NCBI RefSeq assembly: GCF_900108945.1
Contig: NZ_FNYE01000016.1
Span: 95,394-159,393 of the forward strand
Direction: 5' to 3'
Length of the DNA: 64,000 nucleotides
Source of the DNA: Paraburkholderia diazotrophica
Lineage (GTDB): Bacteria > Pseudomonadota > Gammaproteobacteria > Burkholderiales > Burkholderiaceae
The translations under genes and the position numbers were made by a program. The notes under the pieces were generated by a model, which did not search any database, was not told the origin of the DNA, and saw nothing but the letters and a program-made list of their open reading frames with translations. Below, one piece after another: positions 16,948 to 24,962 of this stretch; the first letter of the stretch is position 1, and each line of letters starts with the position of its first letter.

Positions 16948-18087
16948 ATGCAACTGCGTCTTGACGCGCTCGAAGCGCACCTCGCGAAAGGACTCGCCGT
17001 CCTGTACGTCGTGTACGGCGACGAGCATCTGCTTGCGCAGGAAGCGTGCGACTGCATCCGCGCGGCGGCGCGCGCGAGCGGCTTTACGGACCGCACGGTG
17101 TTCACGGTGGAGCGAGGGTTCGACTGGAGCTCGCTGCTCGGCGCGAGCCAGTCGATGTCGCTGTTCGGCGACCGGCAACTCGTCGAGTTGCGCATTCCGA
17201 CGGGCAAGCCCGGCAAGGAAGGCGCCGATGCGCTGAAGACACTCGCGGCGTCTGCGAATCCTGATGTGCTGACGCTCGTCACGCTGCCGCGCCTCGACGC
17301 CGCGACGCAAAAGGCCGCGTGGTTCACGGCTTTGGCGGACGCCGGCGTCGCGCTGAAAATCGATCCCGTCGAGCGTGCGCAATTGCCAAGCTGGGTCGGG
17401 CAGCGGCTTGCGCAGCAAGGTCAGCGCGTAGCGGCGGGCGAAGACGGCAAGCGCGCGCTGCAGTTCATCGCGGAGCGCGTCGAAGGCAATCTGCTCGCGG
17501 CGCATCAGGAGATCCAGAAGCTCGGGCTGCTGTATCCGTCCGGCGCGCTGACGTTCGAACAGATCCACGATGCCGTGCTCAACGTCGCGCGCTACGACGT
17601 GTTCAAGCTCAACGAAGCGATGCTGGCCGGCGACGTCGGCCGGCTGTCGCGCATGCTCGACGGCCTGAAGGGCGAGGGCGAGGCGGCCGTGCTCGTGCTG
17701 TGGGCCGTCGTCGAAGAGATTCGCACGCTGCTGCGGATCAAGCGCGGCGTCGAAGCCGGCAAGCCGCTCGCGATGCTGTTGCGCGAGAACCGCGTGTGGG
17801 GCCCGCGTGAGCGGCTCGTCGGGCCGGCGCTGTCGCGCGTGACGGAAGCCTCGCTCGAAAAAGCGCTCGCGCTGGCGGCGAAGCTCGACCGGCAGGTGAA
17901 GGGCTTGTCGGGCGCTACGCATGGCAATCATCGCAATGACCCACCGCCCGATCCATGGGCGGGCCTCTTCGAACTCGCGATGGCTGTCGCCGGCGCGCAG
18001 TCTTCGCATGCGCGCGCTACGCCGACGCGGCCCGCGCCGGGTCGGCCGGCTCCTGCGCGGCCAGTGCCAATGCGCCGACCGTCGTAG
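16948..18087 (+). CDS. holA: DNA polymerase III delta subunit
   Basis: HolA is the delta subunit of the clamp loader; it opens the beta clamp. The 379-residue protein has the N-terminal AAA-like block 'VYGDEHLLAQEACDCIR' and 'MSLFGDRQLVELRIPTGKPGKEG', then 'AERVEGNLLAAHQEIQKLGLLYP' in the central domain and a helical C-terminal collar domain. The last ~30 residues are an Ala/Pro/Arg-rich extension. The start at 16948 fits the family N-terminus; the frame runs upstream through lptE codons without support. Confidence 0.95.
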   Translation: MQLRLDALEAHLAKGLAVLYVVYGDEHLLAQEACDCIRAAARASGFTDRTVFTVERGFDWSSLLGASQSMSLFGDRQLVELRIPTGKPGKEGADALKTLAASANPDVLTLVTLPRLDAATQKAAWFTALADAGVALKIDPVERAQLPSWVGQRLAQQGQRVAAGEDGKRALQFIAERVEGNLLAAHQEIQKLGLLYPSGALTFEQIHDAVLNVARYDVFKLNEAMLAGDVGRLSRMLDGLKGEGEAAVLVLWAVVEEIRTLLRIKRGVEAGKPLAMLLRENRVWGPRERLVGPALSRVTEASLEKALALAAKLDRQVKGLSGATHGNHRNDPPPDPWAGLFELAMAVAGAQSSHARATPTRPAPGRPAPARPVPMRRPS

Positions 18088-18316
18088 GCTGCCGCACGCC
18101 TGACGGATCGCCACGCAGAGCCGCGCGCCAGCAGCGCTTGCGTGTCTCCAGGTTCCTCGTCAGGCCGTCCGGCAGCCTTTCCCGGTCCGTGAAACGGTGG
18201 CACGGCGCCGCCGCGCAGAGCACGCTGAAGTCACACGTCTTACAATCGTCGCATCGTTCCGCTTGCAGAAATTGTCCGCCGCGCTTCGTGCAGAACGCGG
18301 CACAACGGGAATCACC

Positions 18317-19588
18317 ATGGATATCGACCAGTACATGACCGACCTCGGCCGCCGCGCGCGTCACGCGTCGCGCGCGATGGCGCGGGCGTCGACGGCCGCG
18401 AAGAACGCCGCGCTCGAAGCCGTTGCAGTTGCCATCGAGCGTGAAGCGAATGCGCTGAAGGAAGCGAATGCGCGGGATCTCGCGCGCGCTCGCGACAAGG
18501 GACACGACGCTGCCTTCATCGATCGCCTGACGCTGTCGGACAAGGCGCTGAAGACGATGGTCGAAGGCTTGCGGCAAGTGGCCGCGCTGCCCGATCCGAT
18601 CGGCGAGATCAGCAACATGAAGTACCGGCCGAGCGGCATCCAGGTCGGCCAGATGCGCGTGCCGCTGGGCGTGATCGGGATCATCTACGAATCGCGGCCG
18701 AACGTGACCATCGATGCGGCCGCGCTGTGCCTCAAATCCGGCAACGCGACGATTCTGCGCGGCGGGTCCGAGGCGCTCGAATGCAACACGGCGCTCGCGA
18801 AGCTTATCGGCGAAGGGCTGGAAAAGGCGGGCTTGCCGCAAGAGGCCGTGCAGGTGGTCGAAACGTCGGATCGCGCGGCCGTCGGCAAGCTGATCACGAT
18901 GACCGAATACGTCGACGTGATCGTGCCGCGCGGCGGCAAGAGCCTGATCGCGCGCCTGATCGAAGAAGGCCGCGTGCCGATGATCAAGCATCTCGACGGC
19001 ATCTGCCATGTGTATGTCGACGATCGCGCGGACATTGCGAAGGCGATGAACGTCTGCGACAACGCGAAGACGCACCGCTACGGCACCTGCAACACGATGG
19101 AGACGCTGCTGGTCGCGCGCGGCGTGGCGGCTGAGGTGCTGCCCCCGCTCGGCAAGCTGTATCGCGGCAAGGACGTGGAACTGCGCGTCGATCCGGCAGC
19201 GCGTAAGGTGCTCGAAGCCGCTGGCGTTGGTCCGCTCGTCGATGCGACGGAAGAGGACTGGCGCACCGAATACCTCGCGCCTGTGCTCGCTGTGAAGGTG
19301 GTCGATGGCATCGATCAGGCGATCGAGCACATCAACGAATACGGCTCGCATCACACGGACGCGATCGTCACGGAAGACCACGATCGCGCGATGCGCTTCC
19401 TGCGCGAAGTCGATTCGGCGAGCGTGATGGTCAACGCATCGACGCGTTTTGCCGACGGCTTCGAATTCGGGCTCGGCGCGGAGATCGGCATCTCGAACGA
19501 CAAGCTGCATGCGCGCGGGCCCGTCGGACTGGAAGGGCTGACATCGATGAAATACGTCGTGCTCGGACACGGCGAAGGTCGCCAATAA
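18317..19588 (+). CDS. proA: Gamma-glutamyl phosphate reductase
   Basis: ProA reduces gamma-glutamyl phosphate to glutamate semialdehyde with NADPH, the second step of proline synthesis. The 423-residue aldehyde-dehydrogenase-like protein shows 'PLGVIGIIYESRPNVTIDAAALCLKSGNATILRGGSEA' (split here only by convention), 'PRGGKSLIARLIEEG' and the catalytic cysteine block 'THRYGTCNTMETLLV'. The ATG at 18317 gives the usual N-terminus. It follows holA after a 229-base gap. Confidence 0.97.
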   Translation: MDIDQYMTDLGRRARHASRAMARASTAAKNAALEAVAVAIEREANALKEANARDLARARDKGHDAAFIDRLTLSDKALKTMVEGLRQVAALPDPIGEISNMKYRPSGIQVGQMRVPLGVIGIIYESRPNVTIDAAALCLKSGNATILRGGSEALECNTALAKLIGEGLEKAGLPQEAVQVVETSDRAAVGKLITMTEYVDVIVPRGGKSLIARLIEEGRVPMIKHLDGICHVYVDDRADIAKAMNVCDNAKTHRYGTCNTMETLLVARGVAAEVLPPLGKLYRGKDVELRVDPAARKVLEAAGVGPLVDATEEDWRTEYLAPVLAVKVVDGIDQAIEHINEYGSHHTDAIVTEDHDRAMRFLREVDSASVMVNASTRFADGFEFGLGAEIGISNDKLHARGPVGLEGLTSMKYVVLGHGEGRQ

Positions 19589-19616
19589 CCGCTCATAAAA
19601 CCAACAAGGATCACAG

Positions 19617-20033
19617 ATGTTGTGGGTCAAGACGTTTCACATCGTTCTGGTCGCTTCGTGGTTCGCGGGCCTCTTTTATCTGCCGCGGATTTTCGTCAAT
19701 CTCGCGATGGAGACCGATCCGAATGCGGTGAAACGTCTGTTGATCATGGCCCGCAAGCTGTTTCGTTTCATGACGCTCATCGCGGTGCCTGCGCTGGCGT
19801 GCGGCTTGTGGCTGTGGCTGGTGATCGGGATCGGCAGCGGTGAGGGCTGGATTCACGCGAAGGTCGGCGTGGTCGTGCTGCTCGTCGTCTATCACGCGTA
19901 TTGCGGCGTGCTGCTGCGCACTTTCGAGCGCGGTGAAAACCGTCGCTCGGACAAGTGGTATCGGATGTTCAATGAGCTGCCTGTTCTTGGCATGCTCGTA
20001 GCCGTTGCGCTGGTGGTGATCAAGCCTTTCTGA
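19617..20033 (+). CDS. hemJ: HemJ-like / CopD-family membrane protein
   Basis: This 138-residue protein has about four membrane segments and fits the UPF0093/HemJ family, the oxygen-independent protoporphyrinogen IX oxidase of haem synthesis found in many proteobacteria lacking HemG/HemY. Visible markers are 'KTFHIVLVASWFAGLFYLPRIFV' with the conserved histidine and tyrosine-proline, 'HAKVGVVVLLVVYHAYC', and 'FNELPVLGMLVAVALVVIKPF'. It lies 28 bases after proA and is followed by a strong terminator. CopD-like copper proteins are the alternative name for this fold. Confidence 0.82.
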   Translation: MLWVKTFHIVLVASWFAGLFYLPRIFVNLAMETDPNAVKRLLIMARKLFRFMTLIAVPALACGLWLWLVIGIGSGEGWIHAKVGVVVLLVVYHAYCGVLLRTFERGENRRSDKWYRMFNELPVLGMLVAVALVVIKPF

Positions 20034-20063
20034 TTTTCGGTCCGTTCGATTCGCGGCGTCGAT

Positions 20064-20103
20064 AAAAAGCCCGGTTTGCTGGAGACAGCAAACCGGGCTT
20101 TGT
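20064..20103 (+). terminator. Intrinsic terminator after hemJ-like gene
   Basis: AAAGCCCGGTTTGCTG / CAGCAAACCGGGCTTT hairpin, about 16 pairs, loop GAGA, short T-run. Confidence 0.85.
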
Positions 20104-20663
20104 GCATTTGGGGCCGCGTGCCGGAGGTTTCGGGTGTCCGCTTCGGCCGGCCTGAGCACCATCCGGCGGCGGCCGTGTTCGTGGCGATCTGATTGACCTT
20201 CGCACGTTCCTACTTTACTGGCTTACAGTGGCGGCCTATGCCGCGGCAACTGCCGCCGTTGTGCGTTCTCATGTGGCGCTCGATGTTCGTGACATGGCCC
20301 CGATTCGTTTTCCGGGTCGCTCGGCCCATTTCTTTCCGCATATCTAAGCATCCGCACTATTCGACCTTTACCCCTGGGTGTGTGCCTTCGGCCACCCCGT
20401 GCCCTGTTTCTTGTGGAAGCGCTTGGGCCATATCGACTATGTAGGTCAGGACTCTTCTCTGTCAGGTGACGGCATGGTTGGACGCATGAATTAAGACTGG
20501 TCTTATTCATGACGCAGTTCGGTATCTCTAAAGTTCATCCTCAGCATGACGGGAAATTTGAGATGGCGCGCCAACTCCGTCGCGTACATCGAATCGGTCT
20601 GAGTTGCCGACAGTCGAACGGACTCGCCGGGTCCACCAAAATTTAATTCGCTTAGGATTGCAG
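20104..20663. other. Long intergenic region upstream of the adhesin gene
   Basis: About 560 bases, visibly less GC-rich than the surroundings, with no supported gene. It contains an imperfect 12-base dyad at 20486-20510 and must hold the adhesin promoter. No clear -35/-10 pair was found. Confidence 0.5.
20486..20510. promoter_or_regulatory. Imperfect dyad upstream of adhesin gene
   Basis: ATGAATTAAGAC and GTCTTATTCAT form an inverted repeat around a two-base centre with one unpaired base. It lies ~155 bases before the start codon and may be an operator. Confidence 0.35.
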
Positions 20664-21370
20664 ATGAACAAGACGTATAGAAGTGTCTGGTGTGAGAAGA
20701 CGGGCACTTTCGTGGCAGCGGCTGAAACGGCCAGGGCAAAAGGGAAAAAGGCGCGTGGTCGCAGCCTGGTCGGTGCATGCGCTGTGTTGTTTGTTGGCGG
20801 GGTTTTGGCTAGTGGAAGCGCGCTTGCCAACTCAGGGCCGGGCGAGAACCTGGGCGGTTGTGCAAACACGGGTACTGGATCTTCTATCGCCATTGACGGA
20901 GCTATTAGTACTTACTGCGCGAACGCAACCGGGACGAGTTCGATCGCGATCGGTTCGACCGCAACCGCCGGCGGGGCGGGAAGCGGTACGACCTGGAAGG
21001 GCACAACGTCCGGTGACTGGGATCAGGTTGCACTTGGTGTGCGTACCAATGCGACAGCGGGCGGTGCGACCGCTGTCGGCTCCGATGCACGTGCCAGTGG
21101 GGTTTTTGCGTCAGCGTTTGGCAACAGTGCGACCGCAAGTGCAAACTCTGCGGCTGCAATCGGTGACAATTCGCTCGCGTCATTCTTTGGCGCCGCCGCA
21201 ATAGGTACTTCGGCTACGGCCTCGGGTACAGGCGCGACTGCCGTAGGCGCTGGTTCGACGGCATCTGCCGCTTCGGCTGTTGCGCTAGGTACCAATGCAG
21301 TTGCCGCGACGTCTAACTCGGTGGCCTTGGGCGCAAACTCGGTCGCTAATTCGGCGACGCTGGGCACGGC

Positions 21371-21880
21371 AGGCTATAACCCGGGCAGTGGCACGCTGTC
21401 GGCTGTGACTGCGGCGGGCGGTGAAGCGTCGGTGGGTAAGTCGGGCGCGGAGCGTCGCATTACAAACGTGGCGGCGGGTCTGAACCCGACAGATGCCGTG
21501 AACGTAAGCCAGTTGCAGTCGGAAGACGCGAAGGTCAACCAGGCAGGCACGGCGACAGCAACGGCGCTGGGCGGGGGCTCGTCCTATAACTCGACCACCG
21601 GTGCGATCAGCGCGCCGAGCTATGCGCTCACGAACGCGAATTCGATCGACGGCACGTCGGGCGCGAAGACGGACATCGGTACGGCGTTCAGCACCGTCGA
21701 TACTGCTCTTGGCAAGCTGAACAACAACATCAGCAATGTTTCGAACAACGTTTCGAACGTTGCGAACAATCTTGCCAACACTAACAACAACGTCGCCAAT
21801 ATCAACAACACGGTGACGAATATCGTCAACGGCGGCGGCATCAAGTACTTCCACGCGAACTCGACGGCCGGTGATTCCGT
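21371..21880 (+). repeat. Adhesin internal repeat, copy 1
   Basis: Encodes 'GYNPGSGTLSA', 'VNVSQLQSEDAKVNQAG', 'YNSTTGAISAPSYAL', 'TVDTALGKLNNNIS', an Asn-rich stalk and 'GIKYFHANST'. Near-identical in DNA to copies 2 and 3. Confidence 0.85.
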
Positions 21881-22112
21881 CGCAAGCGGTGTCGATTCGT
21901 TGGCTGCCGGCCCTACAGCGACGGCTAGCGGTCAGGCCGCTTCGGCGCTCGGGTATGGCGCTATTGCCTCAGGGTACGGCTCTTCCGCGGTGGGCCTTTA
22001 TGCGAACGCTAAGGGCGATCAGGCGGTGGCGCTGGGCCAAAACGCGACTGCATCGACCACGAATTCGGTGGCGCTAGGCGCGAGCTCGACGACGACAGCG
22101 AACCTTTCGGCG

Positions 22113-22530
22113 GCGGGCTACAACCCGGGCAATGCCACGCTGTCGGGCACGGCATCGGCGACAAACGGTGAAGTGTCGGTGGGCGCGGCGGGTTCGGAGC
22201 GCCGCGTGACGAACGTGGCGGCCGGTTCGGCGGCGACGGATGCGGTGAACGTGAGCCAGTTGCAGTCGGAAGACGCAAAGGTCAACCAGGCAGGGACGAC
22301 GACGGCGACGGCGCTCGGTGGCGGCTCGACCTACAACTCGACCACGGGTGCGATCAGCGCGCCGAGCTATGCGCTCGCGAACGCGAATGTGATCGATGGC
22401 ACGGCGGGCGTGAAGACGGACATCGGTACGGCGTTCAGTACCGTCGATACTGCTCTGGGCAAACTGAACAACAACATCAGCAACGGCGCGGGCATCAAGT
22501 ACTTCCACGCGAACTCGACGCTGGCCGATT
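22113..22530 (+). repeat. Adhesin internal repeat, copy 2
   Basis: Same unit as copy 1 but without the Asn-rich 'NNVSNVANN' stalk insertion; 'NNNIS' is followed directly by 'NGAGIKYFHANST'. Confidence 0.85.
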
Positions 22531-23029
22531 CGTCGGCTGCGGGCGCCAACTCCGTGGCGGTTGGCCCGGCAGCGACGGCCGCTCTCGCGTCGGACGTGGC
22601 GATCGGCAACAACGCGACGACGGCAGTGGGCGCAACCAACAACCCGGGCGCCATTGCGATTGGTGGAAGCGCGACGGCGTATGGCGCATATTCGAACAGT
22701 ATTGGCGCGAATATCGCAATCGGTTATGGCAGCGTTGCCGGGAAGTCGGACGCGTCGACCTCACAGGGACTGGCACTGGGTACCTGGGCGACGGCTTCGA
22801 ACTGGGCGACCGACGCTATCGGCACGAGTTCGACCGCGTCGGGCAACTATGCGTCGGCAATAGGTTCGCAATCGTGGGCAACGGGCGACCAGTCCACGGC
22901 ATTGGGTGCGTTCACCCACGCAACGGCAAACAACTCGACGGCGCTCGGCGAGGGCGCGAATGCCACGACGACGAACTCGGTGGCACTCGGCTACCACTCG
23001 GTCGCCAACTCCGCGACGCTTGCCACGTC

Positions 23030-23475
23030 GGGTTACAACCCGGGCAGCGGTACCTTGTCGGCTGCCACGGCTGCAGGCGAAATATCGATGGGCACTGTGG
23101 GCGGGGAGCGTCGCATCACGAACGTCGCAGCCGGTCTGAACGGCACGGACGCGGTGAATGTGAGCCAGTTGCAATCAGAAGACGCGAAGGTCAACCAGGC
23201 AGGCACGACGACGGCGACGACGCTGGGCGGCGGCTCGACCTATAACTCGACCACCGGTGCGATCAGCGCGCCGAGCTATGCGCTGACGAACGCAAACACG
23301 ATCGACGGCACGGCGGGCGCCAAGACGGACATCGGTATGGCGTTCGGCACCGTCGATACGGCGCTGGGCAAGCTGAACAACAACATCAGCAATGTATCGA
23401 ACAACGTTTCGAACGTTGCGAACAACCTGGCCAACACCAACAACAACGTCGCCAACGTCAATAACACGGTGACGA
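23030..23475 (+). repeat. Adhesin internal repeat, copy 3 (interrupted)
   Basis: Same unit as copy 1, including the Asn-rich stalk, but the homology stops at 'NNTVT' (about 23475), where the disrupted 3' end begins. Copy 1 continues there with 'NIVNGGGIKYFHANST'. Confidence 0.85.
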
Positions 23476-23608
23476 GCAGGCATCAGCGCGCAGGGCACGA
23501 CGGTCGGTGCCGGTGCGTCGTATCAGTGGTAAGCATCGGGAAGTGAGCGCGACGGCGGTGCAGTATCGGCCACCTGAGCGCAGCCTTCGCAAGCAATGCG
23601 CTTCAAAC

Positions 23609-23639
23609 CGAAACGGGCTCCTTCGGGAGCCCGTTTTTC
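23609..23639. terminator. Intrinsic terminator between adhesin and hexR
   Basis: AAACGGGCTCC / GGAGCCCGTTT hairpin with a TTCG tetraloop and T-run. It serves the convergent genes. Confidence 0.88.
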
Positions 23640-23829
23640 ATTTTGCAACTCATCCGCGCGATCAGTTCGACGCGCTCTACGCGGCTTCGTCCCGGAGAAC
23701 ACGTCCGCGGTGCGCCGGCATTCGCGATCGCCACCGAAACGGACACGCAAACGCGAACACGATGCACCCTCGTCGCTACTCAGCGCGAGTCCGTTAAACG
23801 GCCACACGTCAACGACCGCAAGTGCTCCG

Positions 23830-24669
23830 CTACGTCACGATTCTTCGCTGCGCGATCAGATCCTTCGCGCCGGCCAGTTTTTCCGCCAGATCCGGCCCTC
23901 GCTGAAGCGCCACACCGACCGCCAGGATATCGCCGATCGCGAGATGCGACGTGCGTGACGTCATCGGTGAAAAGATGTCGGTGTCTTCGTCGACATTGGC
24001 GAACAGGCCAATCGACGCAATCCGCGCCAGCGGCGAGTTCCCATGCGTGACCGCGATCACTTTCGCGCCCGCCGCGAGCGCTGACTTCGCCGCATCGATG
24101 ATGTCGCGCGTGCGGCCCGTGTTCGAAATCGCCACGACGACATCGCCTTCGCCCAGCAACGCCGCCGACATCAGAAACGTATGCGGATCGGAATACGCGA
24201 CGCTCGGCATGCCGAGCCGGAAGAACTTGTGCTGCATGTCGAGCGCGGCAATGCCCGAGCCGCCCGCGCCGTAGAACTCGATGCGCTTCGCGTGTGCGAG
24301 CAGCTGGATCGCGGCCGCCACGCTGTCAGTCGAGAGATTGTTGCGCACCTGGATCAGCGCGCCGATCGTCCGGTCGAGCACCTTCGCGGCGACGCCGGGC
24401 GCCGGCTCGTCAGGCCGAACGTCGCGATAGACGGCGGGCACCTCCGTTGCTATGCCTTGCGCGAGCCGTATCTTGAACTCGCGGAAGCCGGAAAAGCCGA
24501 GCGCGTGACAGAAGCGCGCGATGGTCGGCTGGCTCACGCCGGCGCGCGCGGCCACCTCCGTCATCGACAGATCGAGCACTTCGCGCGGCGCTTCGATCAC
24601 GTAGTCGGCGAGCTTGCGTTCGGACGGGCGCAACTGGTCGCGCATCGCCTCCACCTGGGACAGCATCAT
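23830..24669 (-). CDS. hexR: HexR-type RpiR-family transcriptional regulator
   Basis: The 279-residue protein has an N-terminal RpiR helix-turn-helix (residues ~1-75, 'EVAARAGVSQPTIARFCHALGFSGFREFK') and a C-terminal SIS sugar-phosphate domain ('IEFYGAGGSGIAALDMQHKF', 'GDVVVAISNTGRTRDIID', 'VIAVTHGNSPLA'). HexR represses Entner-Doudoroff genes and releases DNA on binding 2-keto-3-deoxy-6-phosphogluconate. The two adjacent ATGs at 24664-24669 are the likely start. It is divergent from edd, and two HexR-like boxes lie between them at the two predicted promoters. Confidence 0.93.
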   Translation of the reverse strand: MMLSQVEAMRDQLRPSERKLADYVIEAPREVLDLSMTEVAARAGVSQPTIARFCHALGFSGFREFKIRLAQGIATEVPAVYRDVRPDEPAPGVAAKVLDRTIGALIQVRNNLSTDSVAAAIQLLAHAKRIEFYGAGGSGIAALDMQHKFFRLGMPSVAYSDPHTFLMSAALLGEGDVVVAISNTGRTRDIIDAAKSALAAGAKVIAVTHGNSPLARIASIGLFANVDEDTDIFSPMTSRTSHLAIGDILAVGVALQRGPDLAEKLAGAKDLIAQRRIVT

Positions 24670-24702
24670 CGGGAATCTCGCACTATGCTGAAGAATGTGT
24701 GG

Positions 24703-24731
24703 ACTATAGCTGACAGATAAATAAGGTACAA
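24703..24731 (-). promoter_or_regulatory. Predicted hexR promoter
   Basis: On the minus strand, TTGTAC (24726-24731) and TATAGT (24703-24708) are 17 bases apart. The -35 lies inside a HexR-like box, which fits autorepression. Confidence 0.55.
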
Positions 24732-24739
24732 AAACTACA
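24725..24739 (-). promoter_or_regulatory. HexR-like operator at hexR
   Basis: Minus-strand TGTAGTTTTTGTACC resembles the HexR palindrome described in gammaproteobacteria (TGTARTwwwAYTACA), with three mismatches. It overlaps the hexR -35. The same spot also carries a GTACAAA-N7-TTTGTAC dyad (24726-24746). Confidence 0.5.
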
Positions 24740-24846
24740 TTTGTACCGTAGGTGATTACCCTGATGCGAGCGGTGAACTTGCAAAACTCCGACACGTAAG
24801 GCTCACACGTGAATTCGATCGTTCGGCAGATTCAGCAACTGCAACA

Positions 24847-24875
24847 TTGTGCACATGTAGTTTTTCTACTAATAT
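24847..24875 (+). promoter_or_regulatory. Predicted edd-eda promoter
   Basis: TTGTGC and TAATAT with 17-base spacing. The HexR-like box fills the spacer. Confidence 0.5.
24856..24870 (+). promoter_or_regulatory. HexR-like operator at edd
   Basis: TGTAGTTTTTCTACT matches 13 of 15 positions of the HexR consensus TGTARTwwwAYTACA. It sits between the -35 and -10 of the predicted edd promoter, where binding would block RNA polymerase. Confidence 0.6.
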
Positions 24876-24962
24876 CCCGAGTGCCGGCGTCCCACGCCGT
24901 TCCCCGCGATATCAATCTGGCGCAAGCGCGCATGCGCGCGAGCCAGCGACGAAGGAGCATCG

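Larger units (their letters stand above)
20664..23546 (+). pseudogene. Trimeric autotransporter adhesin, 3' end disrupted
   Basis: The frame encodes 960 residues. The N-terminus (from ATG 20664, AGGA six bases upstream) is an extended signal peptide of the ESPR type, 'MNKTYRSVWCEKTGTFVAA', ending near 'ASGSALANS'. It is followed by many YadA-head repeats of the form 'A.GS.A.A.G..A.A.G', and by neck/stalk units containing 'DAVNVSQLQSEDAKVNQAG' in three large copies. Such proteins form outer-membrane trimers that bind host or abiotic surfaces. The C-terminal YadA anchor (~70-90 residues, four strands) is absent. After 'NNTVT' the frame runs into 25 unrelated residues and stops. In another frame, 23479-23532 encodes an anchor-like tail 'GISAQGTTVGAGASYQW' plus TAA. 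A deletion with frame change, or an assembly collapse, explains this. Confidence 0.85.

Noticed and set aside
21371..23475. Repeats that might suggest a CRISPR array or mobile element
   Set aside because: They are long in-frame direct repeats of an adhesin protein; there are no short regular spacers, cas genes, terminal inverted repeats or transposase.
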